Assembly (NCBI GenBank): GCA_037189585.1
Contig: JBBCJA010000004.1
Location: forward strand, 1 to 64,000
DNA: 64,000 nt
Reading direction: 5' to 3'
Source: JAEXNA01 sp037189585
GTDB lineage: Bacteria; Vulcanimicrobiota; Xenobia; Xenobiales; JADMJV01
The notes beneath the pieces were generated by a model that was given only the letters and a program-made list of their open reading frames with translations, was not told the origin of the DNA and ran no database searches. Made by a program: the position numbers and the translations under genes. Each line of letters begins with the position of its first letter. Position 1 is the stretch's first letter. Shown one piece after another: positions 35,381 through 44,047 of the stretch.

Positions 35381-35779
35381 ATGACTACACGCTTGAAACG
35401 TCCGCTAGGAGCGGCGCTGGCGAGCGCCCTGCTTATCACGATGATTCTGCTGATGATAGGCATGAGCTTTCTTACCTTCTGCCAGCGCGATCTTCAGTTT
35501 CAGCGACGCCAACAGGCGAGCAATCAGGCCCAGCACTTAGCTCGAGCCGGCGTCGAGTACTACAACTATCTGCGTAACAAACTCCCCTCCCAAGCGCCGG
35601 CTAACGGTAGCCGAATCGTTATCTCCGTCGTGCCGGGCGAAGAGGAGATCGAACTCGAGCGCTTGGCCACCGGCCACCAGTTTATCTCCCGAGGCCGTGT
35701 GCTACGCTCGAACGGAGAGATTCTAACCGAGAGAGCGGTGGTGGTCACCAGCGGTGGAAGTTATGATCTCTACTTGTAG
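35381..35779 (+). CDS. PilX/GspK-like minor pseudopilin
   Basis: A 132-aa protein with a short basic leader, GAALASALLITMILLMIGMSFL as hydrophobic N-helix and an HLARAGVEYYNYLRNK amphipathic segment typical of PilX_N or GspK. It lacks Glu at position 5 after the leader Gly, as GspK proteins do, which fits a tip minor pseudopilin. The start at 35381 is chosen because it begins right before the basic leader. The 3' end overlaps the following prepilin gene by 17 bases, so both are probably cotranslated. Confidence 0.75.
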   Translation: MTTRLKRPLGAALASALLITMILLMIGMSFLTFCQRDLQFQRRQQASNQAQHLARAGVEYYNYLRNKLPSQAPANGSRIVISVVPGEEEIELERLATGHQFISRGRVLRSNGEILTERAVVVTSGGSYDLYL

Positions 35780-36362
35780 TCGTCGACCTCGCGGCGTCAC
35801 TCTGATAGAGGTTTTAATGACTGGTGCGATGTTCGGATTGTTCACCGGTATGGTGGCCGGCGCGATGAAGATGGCCCGCCAGTCCCAGGACGCCTCGGTC
35901 ACAAAGGTGGAACTTGTCCGCCTGGCCTCGATGGCTCTCGATGGATTAGCACGAGACCTCGAGGCGGCGCGCTACTCCTCGATGGTGCTGATGAACGGCT
36001 CCTCCGTGCCCAACTCCCCCACCTCGCCGGAAGGTTTGCAAGAGCTTCAGATCAGCCGATTCCGAAACGATCCGAGCCAGCCAGGGGAGAGCAATACCGA
36101 ACCTGTGAAGGTCGGGTACTGGTTTGTCCCGCCCAGCGCCAGTAACTCCGGAGAGCTTCGGCGGACTTTGTACCAAGCCCACTCCGTCCCCCTCCAGCCC
36201 GTTCCTGATGAGAGCGCCGACGGGCGAGTGTTGGCGCGCGGTGTCAAACGGCTTCTCGTCCATAGTCAAACGAATGACGGCATCACTTTTATAAAAACCG
36301 ACATCTGGGTTGGCAGCTTAGGCCACCCTGTATCGACGGTCGTGGCGATGGAGAAGTCTTAG
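35763..36362 (+). CDS. Prepilin-like (type IV pilin/GspJ-like) protein
   Basis: A 199-aa protein with a class III signal peptide: SRRPRG then VTLIEVLMTGAMFGLF, cleavage after Gly11 and Glu16 at position 5 of the mature protein. A GspJ or PilW-like globular domain of about 160 residues follows. The start ATG at 35763 has GGTGGAAG upstream; a GTG at 35754 is possible. It sits between the PilX-like gene and the pilin-cytochrome fusion in one operon. Confidence 0.82.
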   Translation: MISTCSRRPRGVTLIEVLMTGAMFGLFTGMVAGAMKMARQSQDASVTKVELVRLASMALDGLARDLEAARYSSMVLMNGSSVPNSPTSPEGLQELQISRFRNDPSQPGESNTEPVKVGYWFVPPSASNSGELRRTLYQAHSVPLQPVPDESADGRVLARGVKRLLVHSQTNDGITFIKTDIWVGSLGHPVSTVVAMEKS

Positions 36363-36382
36363 CCACTAAGTAAGGGGGGCCG

Positions 36383-37114
36383 ATGAAAACACAAGGGCAT
36401 ATCCGAGGCCTATCAATGGCCGAACTGATGGTGGGAATGACCGTGATGTTTGTGGTCTGCTCCTTTGTGATGAGCATGTTCGTCACGGGTCTACGCCAGA
36501 CCGCGCAAGCCTCTCAGAACCAAGATATGGAGAGCCTCATGCGGCAAAAAGTGGGAGAATTTCGCGTGATAGACTTCTCCCAACTAGACTCTCAGACGAT
36601 GTCGGGGAACTTTCCTCCCCCCCACCAGGCCTTCCATTTCGACGTTATATTCAAGCCTCTGGCCGGTGAGGACATGTCGAACGCACGGGTCGTCGACGTC
36701 ACCGTCACCCATCCTGACTATGGGCAGCGCAACGCCCGTACCGTCCGAGCAAATGTGCAGGTCAACCCGGGCCGAGCGGCTTGGGAGAAATTCGATTGTG
36801 GAGCGTGCCATTCTCTTCCCGCCGCGGGATACCCGGAGGCGACGGGCTTGGTCTCGCTAGCGCCCATTCAGGTTGACGATCCAGACAATCCACGCCCCAT
36901 CGGTCCCGGAGGGATCCGCGAATATATCGAGGATTCCGTTCGCGCTCCCGACGACTTCATCGCCTACTCCGACATGGGCGTCATGCAAGACTTTTACGTT
37001 GAAGGCGATGCCGAATACGATCCCGATTCGCCGGACGAATTCGTCGCCGCGAACAGTATGAGCAATGAGGAGTTGCAAGCCCTATCGGCCTGGATCTCCG
37101 AGTTCCAGGACTAG
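36383..37114 (+). CDS. Pseudopilin-cytochrome c fusion protein
   Basis: A 243-aa protein in one continuous frame with AGGGGGG before the ATG (36383). Residues 1-9 end in HIRG, followed by mature LSMAELMVGMTVMF with Glu at position 5: a prepilin leader and N-helix. Residues about 40-125 form a pilin-like globular part. A class I cytochrome c domain follows from about 133, with haem site CGACH (139-143), candidate axial Met198 or Met201, and the C-terminal helix SNEELQALSAWISEF (227-241). I infer a pseudopilus or pilus subunit carrying one haem, exposed outside the inner membrane and possibly able to carry electrons. Fusion of these two modules is unusual. Confidence 0.85.
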   Translation: MKTQGHIRGLSMAELMVGMTVMFVVCSFVMSMFVTGLRQTAQASQNQDMESLMRQKVGEFRVIDFSQLDSQTMSGNFPPPHQAFHFDVIFKPLAGEDMSNARVVDVTVTHPDYGQRNARTVRANVQVNPGRAAWEKFDCGACHSLPAAGYPEATGLVSLAPIQVDDPDNPRPIGPGGIREYIEDSVRAPDDFIAYSDMGVMQDFYVEGDAEYDPDSPDEFVAANSMSNEELQALSAWISEFQD

Positions 37115-37148
37115 GAGATCACAGCTAGAATTCGTAAATCACGAGCCT

Positions 37149-39491
37149 GTGCCGCTCCAACTTCCGATAGATAAGATCAGGGACACCGCTCTGGTCGCTC
37201 TCTCGAGGATGATAACGGGCGATAGGCTAGTCGTCTCGGCTCCGACGGGAAGCGGGAAGTCGACTCGAGTTCCCTTATGGTGTCGCGAGGTTGGGCCCGG
37301 AAAGGTCCTGGTCGTGGAACCGCGGCGGTTGGCCTGTCGCGCCCTAGCCCGATGGGTCTCCTCGGCACTCGATGAAAAGCCGGGAGAAACGGTCGGCTAT
37401 TGCGTGCGGCGCGAGCAGGTGTGCTCGGAACGCACCGAGGTTCTTTACGTCACCCCGGGGGTGGCTCGACGTTTTCTCAGCGAAGGGCAGCTCCAAGACT
37501 TCGCCTTTGTCATCTTCGATGAGTTCCATGAACGGGGTTGGGAGAGCGACACGGTCATGGCGATTCTCGCCGCCCGTGGAGAGCGTGCTCCCCGACTTGT
37601 TCTGATGTCGGCCACCCTCGAGGCAGGACGAATAGCTCAAGTCTACAGGGCGCGAACCCTCGAAAGCGTGGGCCGGAGCTTTCCGGTGGAGATTCGTTAT
37701 CAGCCCGAATCCGGTGTTGTGGCACCGACAGGTCAAAATCTGACCGAACGGGCCGCGCGCGCGGTGCGCTCGGCCTGGACGGGAGCGGGCAGAATGCTGG
37801 TCTTTCTTCCCGGTATCGCCGCTATGCAAGAGCTCAAATCCCAACTGTCGGGGCTACCCGTCGGGCTTCTCCACGGCACCTTCACCCGCCAGCGTCAAGA
37901 TCGAGCCTTCACCGGTGACGAATCCGCGATCATTCTGGCCACCAACGTGGCGGAGAGCTCGCTGACCGTGCCCGGCGTGACCGCGGTGATCGATAGCGGT
38001 CTGGAAAAACGGGCCATCCACCAGTCCGGCTATGTGGCTCTGGCCACGGTCGCTATATCACAGGCTTCGGCCGATCAACGGGCCGGCCGCGCTGGACGAA
38101 CCGCTCCTGGTCTCTGTCTTCGTCTGTGGGACGGCAAAGCACGTCTGGAATCCGCGCGCCCTCCCGACCTGGAACGGATGGAACTCGACGACCTTCTCCT
38201 TTTTCTAGCCGGTCTGCCCGATGGGCTCGACACGAAGTGCGAGTGGCTCGACCCTCCGCCAAACTTCGCCTCAGAAAGGGCGCGAGAGCGCCTCCTCCAA
38301 AAAGGGCTCATCAGTGAGGTAGGTCGGTTGACCGAGCTTGGTAAGGCGGCCGAGAAACTCCCCGTGGAGGCCGCCTGGGCTCGCATTCTCGCCTTAACGC
38401 CGGTCTCGCTTCGCTCCGACCTGTGCGACCTTCACGCCTTCTCCGCCGCCCGTCGCTCCTGGATAAGCCCCCACTCCGACTCTGACCATGCCGAGCGGCG
38501 CCGGTTGGACTTCGGAGAAGAGCCGTGGGCGCGGGCTCTCATTATGCTCCGTCACGGCGATCCGTCAAGCCACGGACTGGACATGGAGACGCTTCAAGAA
38601 GCCAGGACTCTCTCCTCGGAACTGCGGGAGCTTCTCGGTGGGCAAGAGCGCTCGACCGAATCTCGCCCTCACCCCGAGCTCAAGGACTTCCTAGCTCAAC
38701 ACTGGCCGGAGCGACACTTCGTGCGCCGTCAGACGCGCGACGCTTGGGGTAACGGAGAGGTCGAGTGTCGCGCCGGGAGGGGCGAAAGCCTTCCCGAGGA
38801 GTGCCAGGCGGCCGTCTTCTTGCGGGTGGAGCCGGTCATAGGGCGAGGGCTCAGAGTCGACCTGCGAGGAAGTTGCGCCATGCCGGTCGACCTCTCACTC
38901 TTGCGACGCCACGGCTACGGCTCGCCCGAGCTTTCCAAGATTCGATTTCGCGAACAGAAAGTGGTGGCGAGGATCGCCTGGACTTTCGCCGGACGCGTTC
39001 TCGGGCAAACCGAGGAAGAGCTGGAAGGGGCTCCGTTACGCCAAGCTCTCGTCGAGCTGTGCCGTGCCGGAGAGTGGCAAGCGAGCTTGTGGCAGCGCTG
39101 GGAAACCTTCTGTTTCTACGAAACGCTCAGCGAGTCGCTCTCGGGAACTTCGCCGGCACGAACCCGTACTCCAGAGGATGAACTGACTCGGCGCTTGGAA
39201 ACACTCGGGCTAGAGACAAGCGAAGAGCTGGAGCTTCTCGACGACGCCGATCTCGAACCGGACGCGGAGAAGGTTCAAGAGCATGAGACGCTCAAGAAAA
39301 CCTATCCTTCCCTGTACCACTATGGTGGAGTCGCCTACGACGTGCTCTACTATCCGGTTCGCCGTCTCGTGGTACTACGCTGGCTCTCCGGTCCACGCGG
39401 CTCGCGTCCGAACGCTAACCAACTTCCCCGTTGGAACGGCTGGAAGGTGGAAGTCGACGAGCGAGGTCGCGTTACCCCGCTTCGGAGTTGA
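37149..39491 (+). CDS. HrpB-like DEAH-box ATP-dependent helicase
   Basis: About 780 aa. Walker A is APTGSGKST, motif II DEFHER, SAT motif in LMSATLE, and motifs V-VI in ATNVAESSLTVPGV and QASADQRAGRAGRT. The HrpB-type C-terminal extension of about 400 residues follows. HrpB is a DEAH helicase of unknown role. I chose GTG at 37149 because the frame upstream overlaps the cytochrome-pilin gene; no strong ribosome binding site is visible. Its 3' end overlaps the convergent argH by 20 bases. Confidence 0.9.
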   Translation: MPLQLPIDKIRDTALVALSRMITGDRLVVSAPTGSGKSTRVPLWCREVGPGKVLVVEPRRLACRALARWVSSALDEKPGETVGYCVRREQVCSERTEVLYVTPGVARRFLSEGQLQDFAFVIFDEFHERGWESDTVMAILAARGERAPRLVLMSATLEAGRIAQVYRARTLESVGRSFPVEIRYQPESGVVAPTGQNLTERAARAVRSAWTGAGRMLVFLPGIAAMQELKSQLSGLPVGLLHGTFTRQRQDRAFTGDESAIILATNVAESSLTVPGVTAVIDSGLEKRAIHQSGYVALATVAISQASADQRAGRAGRTAPGLCLRLWDGKARLESARPPDLERMELDDLLLFLAGLPDGLDTKCEWLDPPPNFASERARERLLQKGLISEVGRLTELGKAAEKLPVEAAWARILALTPVSLRSDLCDLHAFSAARRSWISPHSDSDHAERRRLDFGEEPWARALIMLRHGDPSSHGLDMETLQEARTLSSELRELLGGQERSTESRPHPELKDFLAQHWPERHFVRRQTRDAWGNGEVECRAGRGESLPEECQAAVFLRVEPVIGRGLRVDLRGSCAMPVDLSLLRRHGYGSPELSKIRFREQKVVARIAWTFAGRVLGQTEEELEGAPLRQALVELCRAGEWQASLWQRWETFCFYETLSESLSGTSPARTRTPEDELTRRLETLGLETSEELELLDDADLEPDAEKVQEHETLKKTYPSLYHYGGVAYDVLYYPVRRLVVLRWLSGPRGSRPNANQLPRWNGWKVEVDERGRVTPLRS

Positions 39492-40818
39492 GAATCTTCT
39501 TGGCTTTCTCCAACTGTCGCTCAACCGAGGCGTGACCCGCCCCTCCCTGATGGGAGCGCAAAGAGACAGCTCGCTGAAGGTTCAAAGCCTCCCAGGCCGC
39601 CCTGATTCGTAGCTTCTCCTCATCCTCGAGAGCCTCTTCTCCCCCCATACTGCGACCAGCCAGTTCGTGAGCCTCGGAAAACGGTAGCCCGTGGCGGACC
39701 AGATAATCGGCCAGGTCGGTCACCAGTAGACCTGAATCAGAAGCAGCCTCGGCCATCCGCTCTCCCTTGAACTCGAGGCTTTCCACGGTCCCCTTCATCA
39801 CTTGGAGACAGCCCGACAACTCCTCCCGGCTACGAAAGACGGGAGGCTTGTCTTGCTGCAAGTCACGGTTGTAAGCTAAGGGCAAGGCCTTAAGGTTGGT
39901 GAAAAGATCGATCAGGTTGCCCAAAAAGAGTCCGGTCTTTCCTCGGATGAGCTCCGCCGGATCGGGATTTTTCTTCTGCGGCATCAAGGATGAACCGGTC
40001 GACCAGGCGTCGTCGAAACGCACGAAAGCGAACTCCGAGGTGCTCCAAAGAACCAGCTCATCGGCGAGGCGGGAAAGATGGGTCGCGCAGGTCGCGCAAG
40101 CGAAGAGAAACTCCAAGGCGAAGTCGCGGTCGGAGACCGCATCGAGGCTGTTGTCGAGCGCTCGAGAGAAACCCAGAAGGTGCGCCGTCTGCTCGGGGAC
40201 GATAGGCCAGGAGCTTCCGGCCAGAGCGCCCGCCCCCAAAACACAGCAATCGGCTTCTTGAAGGACGCGAACAAAGCGTGAGTGGTCGCGCTCGAGGGCC
40301 CAGAAGTGGGCCAGCAGATGATGAGCCAGTAACACGGGCTGAGCTCGCTGCAGGTGAGTGTAACCGGGCAAAATCGTCTCGAGGTCGCTCTCGGCTCGAT
40401 CGAAGAGGACCTGCTGGAGCTCTCTCAGCAGAGCGCCAAGCTCCTTGCACGCCTCCATGACGTAGAGGCGAAAGTCCGTCACCACCAGATCGTTGCGACT
40501 CCGACCGATGCGGATGGACGAGGAGATCGCTCCCACCCTCTCGGTCAACTGGCGCTCGACCCAAGAATGGATATCCTCATCGGCTCCCTCGATGGCAAGA
40601 CCATCATCGACCTCTTGTCCGATGGCGCGAAGGGCGTCGACCAGGCGCTCGGAGTCCTCGGCCGGGATCACTCCCCCTTCGGTCAACATCAGAATGTGGG
40701 CCGTGCAAGCTCGAAGATCGTGATGAAGAAGTCGCCGGTCCGATTCCAGGCTGCGTCCAAAGGCCTCAAATACAGGATCGGTGGGTTTCTTGAATCGTCC
40801 GCCCCAAAGCTTCGCCAT
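39472..40818 (-). CDS. argH: Argininosuccinate lyase
   Basis: A 448-aa enzyme that splits argininosuccinate into arginine and fumarate, the last step of arginine synthesis. Start MAKLWGGRF, the SSSIRIGRSRNDL segment and the fumarase/aspartase superfamily signature GSSLMPQKKNPD (about residues 274-285) are intact. GAGGA precedes the ATG. No other arg gene is adjacent. Confidence 0.97.
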   Translation of the reverse strand: MAKLWGGRFKKPTDPVFEAFGRSLESDRRLLHHDLRACTAHILMLTEGGVIPAEDSERLVDALRAIGQEVDDGLAIEGADEDIHSWVERQLTERVGAISSSIRIGRSRNDLVVTDFRLYVMEACKELGALLRELQQVLFDRAESDLETILPGYTHLQRAQPVLLAHHLLAHFWALERDHSRFVRVLQEADCCVLGAGALAGSSWPIVPEQTAHLLGFSRALDNSLDAVSDRDFALEFLFACATCATHLSRLADELVLWSTSEFAFVRFDDAWSTGSSLMPQKKNPDPAELIRGKTGLFLGNLIDLFTNLKALPLAYNRDLQQDKPPVFRSREELSGCLQVMKGTVESLEFKGERMAEAASDSGLLVTDLADYLVRHGLPFSEAHELAGRSMGGEEALEDEEKLRIRAAWEALNLQRAVSLRSHQGGAGHASVERQLEKAKKILNSEAG

Positions 40819-40948
40819 CTGTAGATATCCTCTCTTTGACCTCGGGCGTACAGCGCGCCCCGGAAGAATACCTTCGGAAATTTTACAATTCTTTAGCGGG
40901 CCTTTAGCGCGACTGCGATATCCTTTGAGGAAATAAAAGGAGACCTCT

Positions 40949-41584
40949 ATGCTAACGATTCAGGGAGCCCCCAAAGGCCTCGCCGCCTTTTCCTTGCCCC
41001 AACGCCTCGCGCCGCCCACCGAGCCGGCCGAATGCGGGGAGGTGCACGACCTGCTTCAACTGTCCTGTAGCAGCCAGGTTAGTCAGGCTGGACCCGTGCG
41101 AGAACGCACTGAAGTCTATCGCCAGGAGCTAGGCCTGGGCCTGTGGGAGCGCTTTCAAAATCAGCGTATCGACCTTTATCCCATCCAAGTCAGTGGGCGT
41201 AACGACGGCGCCGACGCGCGCTCCAACATCGCCGACACCGCGATGGGCCGGCAAGCCAAACTCTCCTCCTATGAGAACGCTCCGGGGGGACGCGTCTCCC
41301 TCTCTTTCCCTCTGCTCGAAGGCCTGACCGAGCTCTCCAACGACCATACTTTCCGCATCACCTCACTGGCCGGGGGCTCGCACTCCACACGCTCTCGCCA
41401 CTACCTGGGCGTGGGCTTCGACATCGACATGCTCGACGGCCAGCCAATCAACGCTAATCATCCGGGCTTTCGCGACTTCATGGCCAAAGCTCGAGAGATG
41501 GGGGCGACCGAAGTCTTGGGCCCCGGCGCCCGGGGACACGATACCCACATCCACGTCTCCTGGCCTCGCGAAGCGGCGGGATAG
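40949..41584 (+). CDS. LAS-family (M15-like) peptidase domain protein
   Basis: A 211-aa protein. The C-terminal half has the zinc-site pattern of LAS metallopeptidases (D-Ala-D-Ala carboxypeptidase/hedgehog fold): SRHYLGVGFDID (His151, Asp158) and DTHIHV (His200/His202). Residues 1-50 are a low-complexity leader with two cysteines but no Sec signal. Likely cleaves a peptidoglycan cross-bridge peptide or is an effector. AAGGAG precedes the ATG. Confidence 0.7.
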   Translation: MLTIQGAPKGLAAFSLPQRLAPPTEPAECGEVHDLLQLSCSSQVSQAGPVRERTEVYRQELGLGLWERFQNQRIDLYPIQVSGRNDGADARSNIADTAMGRQAKLSSYENAPGGRVSLSFPLLEGLTELSNDHTFRITSLAGGSHSTRSRHYLGVGFDIDMLDGQPINANHPGFRDFMAKAREMGATEVLGPGARGHDTHIHVSWPREAAG

Positions 41585-41699
41585 GTCGTCGAGGAGGTCT
41601 TGGCCTGGATTGGGAGTAGTATGTCGGCAGGGGTAGATGGGGCTTGGAAGCGCAACTTTTTCCGCTTCACACGGTCCCAGAGCAAGAGAGGAATCAAGC

Positions 41700-42068
41700 T
41701 TGAAAACCGTACTGCTCGTCGATGACGAAGACGATATCCGTGAAGTGGCTCAGATGAGTCTGGAGATGACCGCCGGCTGGAAGATCGAAAGCGCCAACAA
41801 TGGTGCGGCTGGTATCGAGAAGGCGCTGGAGATTTCCCCTGACGCGATCTTGCTCGATGTGATGATGCCGGACATGGACGGACCGTCCACTTTCTTGAAG
41901 ATGAAAGAGATCCCGGCACTCTCCAACACTCCTGTTATTCTGCTCACCGCGAAAGTTCAAGCGGCCGACAAGGAACGTTTCAAGGAGATCGGCGTCAGCG
42001 GTGTCATCGCCAAGCCGTTCGATCCCATGTCGCTGGCTAGCCAGGTCAACGAAATTTTGCAATGGTAA
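41700..42068 (+). CDS. Single-domain response regulator (CheY-like)
   Basis: A 122-aa receiver with acidic pair D8-D9, phosphoacceptor D53 (ILLDVMMPDMDG), Thr in ILLTAK, and Lys in AKPFDP. There is no output domain, so it probably passes phosphate to a partner or binds a target directly. The TTG start at 41700 has GAGAGGA upstream at eight bases; a longer frame to 41637 has no support. Confidence 0.88.
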   Translation: MKTVLLVDDEDDIREVAQMSLEMTAGWKIESANNGAAGIEKALEISPDAILLDVMMPDMDGPSTFLKMKEIPALSNTPVILLTAKVQAADKERFKEIGVSGVIAKPFDPMSLASQVNEILQW

Positions 42069-42082
42069 CCCAGTTCTAGGCG

Positions 42083-42880
42083 TTAGCTAACCAGAGTTTC
42101 CGGCGAGCGCGACTCTTCGGTAACTTCTCCTTGTGCCGCGACTTCCGGCTCGACTTTCGGAAGCTCCCGCACCGCGATCGGTTGCTTGAGAACAACCCAC
42201 TTGAACCAGAAGCGGAAGATGTCGCGGAAGGTCCGGGCGATATGCTTGACACCGCCGCCTTTGGCCGTCCCCTTGAGACGAGGATGAAACGTGACGGCCA
42301 CCTCACCGATGCTATAACCCAGATAGTGAGCCTTGATCAAAAGCTCGGGAGAGACGAACGAGCTACGGCCTTCGATACGGATCTGCTGGAACAACGAAAG
42401 CGGGTGAAACTGAACGGTCTGGTAGGCTTTGAGTTTTAAGGGAAACAGGGTCCGAATCAGAGTCAGATTCCCCAGGGTCAACATTTTCTGATAGAGATTG
42501 TTCGCGGAAAGGTCCGAACGCACACCACTGATGGAATCGTAGGTTTCCAGGTGGGGCAAAATCCAAGACAAGTCTTCAGTGTTAAAAAATGCATCAACAG
42601 TGTTGTTAAATACTATCTCTTTTGTGCAATGCTGAAATCCAACCTCGACATTGGCGCCGTTGCCAAGGTTTCGTCCGAGGCTAACAACCTTGATCTGTTC
42701 GGGGTATCTCACGGTCCACGCGTTGGCCAACTCTAAGGTGCGGTCGGTGGAGCCGTCATCGACGAAAACGATCTCCCAGTCTTCGGCGACCGCGCTAAGG
42801 TCGCGAACCGACTTCTCCATGAAGTCGTCCACGAGTTCCTCTTCATTTAAGGCGGGAACCACCATTGATAGTGAATGCAT
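42083..42880 (-). CDS. Family 2 glycosyltransferase (dolichyl-phosphate mannosyltransferase-like)
   Basis: A 265-aa GT-A enzyme. It begins MVVPALNEEELVDDF; nucleotide-sugar binding is in FVDDGSTDRTLELA, and LGRNLGNGANVEVGF contains a DxD-like region of the family. It lacks membrane anchors at its C-terminus, which is acidic and low complexity. Similar enzymes transfer a sugar onto a polyprenol phosphate for glycan or lipid glycosylation. The ATG at 42880 could shift to the Met at residue 6. Confidence 0.82.
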   Translation of the reverse strand: MHSLSMVVPALNEEELVDDFMEKSVRDLSAVAEDWEIVFVDDGSTDRTLELANAWTVRYPEQIKVVSLGRNLGNGANVEVGFQHCTKEIVFNNTVDAFFNTEDLSWILPHLETYDSISGVRSDLSANNLYQKMLTLGNLTLIRTLFPLKLKAYQTVQFHPLSLFQQIRIEGRSSFVSPELLIKAHYLGYSIGEVAVTFHPRLKGTAKGGGVKHIARTFRDIFRFWFKWVVLKQPIAVRELPKVEPEVAAQGEVTEESRSPETLVS

Positions 42881-42973
42881 GCAGCCTCCGAAGGCGAAAG
42901 TTCTGGCATTCTACCCAAATCGCCGGTGGATGCAAACCCCTGGGCGGATATCGCGGATATCCCTAGGCCTGGG

Positions 42974-44047
42974 TCAGACTCTAACTCGAGCCGCCGCGAT
43001 AACGGTGTCGCGGCGCTCCTCGTCGAGATAGCCCAAGCCGTGAAGAGAGGTCGCCGCCTCTCCGTAGTCAGGGTAAAGGTGGATTCTTGGATTAGTGGTC
43101 TTGGCACCGGCATGAAAATCGCTAAGCTTGTGAATGAAAGCTCGTTCAATCACCGGATCGTGAGCGGCCAAAAGACTTTCACTAAGCGCCATGTCTCCCT
43201 GACCGCTGTCACCGAAAAAGATGAAGCGGAATTCGGGATACATCTCGACATAACTGGCCAGAGTCCTTGCCTTCTGCTCGGCCATCCGCCGATGGCCCAT
43301 CAGGCCGACCAGATTTCCCGACAAGACGGTCGGCTTGTCCAAGCCGTAGCGGCGCAACTGACGATGAGTCAATCGTTCCACTAGAGAGGAGACCATTTCA
43401 GGGCGAGCGGTCAGGAAGATCGGAGGTAGAGGCGACAGCGCCGCATACAGCTCGAGAACGCCGTGGTATACCGTCCCTTTGGCAAACCTCTGGTCGTGCA
43501 AACTGGAGTAGAGCGTGTCGTCGATGTCGCTGACGACTCGAAGCACCCGTTCCTTAGGATTTTTGGGATACTCCGCAGCTTCTTTAAAGTGCTTGAGAAT
43601 ATCAAAGCGAAGCTCTGGTGAGTCGATATCCCCGGTCAAAAGGTCCAACAGATCGTGTCCGTTATCCGACATGTCGATACGGAGCTTTAGCTCGGTCAAC
43701 TCCGCCCCTCTGGTGGAGAGAAAGAGAGCTCGCAAGACTCTCTCCTCGCGATATCTCGTGGGGCCGTCCGCCAACAGATTGGCCAGGAGTACCTTCGTCT
43801 CCAGGTCCACTCCCCCCATGAATCGTTCGAGGAGGCCGAGAAACTCCGATCTTGTGTCGACGCCCCAGACACGCCAGTCCAAGGCGGACAACAAGCGTCG
43901 CAAGTTCAGGCCCGCCAGCACGGTCACAAACTGCTCCGCGGCCAAAGGGCGTAGCAGGTCGAGGATACGACACTCCTCTTTCTGCCCTGTTCGTCGCTCT
44001 AAGAGAGCGCTGATCTGAGCGACTGTCTTCTCGACTGGCTCGTTCAC
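42974..44047 (-). CDS. App1-like phosphatidate phosphatase domain protein
   Basis: A 357-aa protein. Its C-terminal half has an HAD-type domain of the LNS2/App1 family: DIDDTL with Asp174 and Asp176 as catalytic residues, FLTARPE as motif II and FFGDSGQGD as motif IV. The N-terminal 150 residues are helical and unrecognised. App1 members dephosphorylate phosphatidate to diacylglycerol. It overlaps the end of the membrane-protein gene upstream by four bases. The link to lipid metabolism is family-based inference. Confidence 0.75.
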   Translation of the reverse strand: MNEPVEKTVAQISALLERRTGQKEECRILDLLRPLAAEQFVTVLAGLNLRRLLSALDWRVWGVDTRSEFLGLLERFMGGVDLETKVLLANLLADGPTRYREERVLRALFLSTRGAELTELKLRIDMSDNGHDLLDLLTGDIDSPELRFDILKHFKEAAEYPKNPKERVLRVVSDIDDTLYSSLHDQRFAKGTVYHGVLELYAALSPLPPIFLTARPEMVSSLVERLTHRQLRRYGLDKPTVLSGNLVGLMGHRRMAEQKARTLASYVEMYPEFRFIFFGDSGQGDMALSESLLAAHDPVIERAFIHKLSDFHAGAKTTNPRIHLYPDYGEAATSLHGLGYLDEERRDTVIAAARVRV

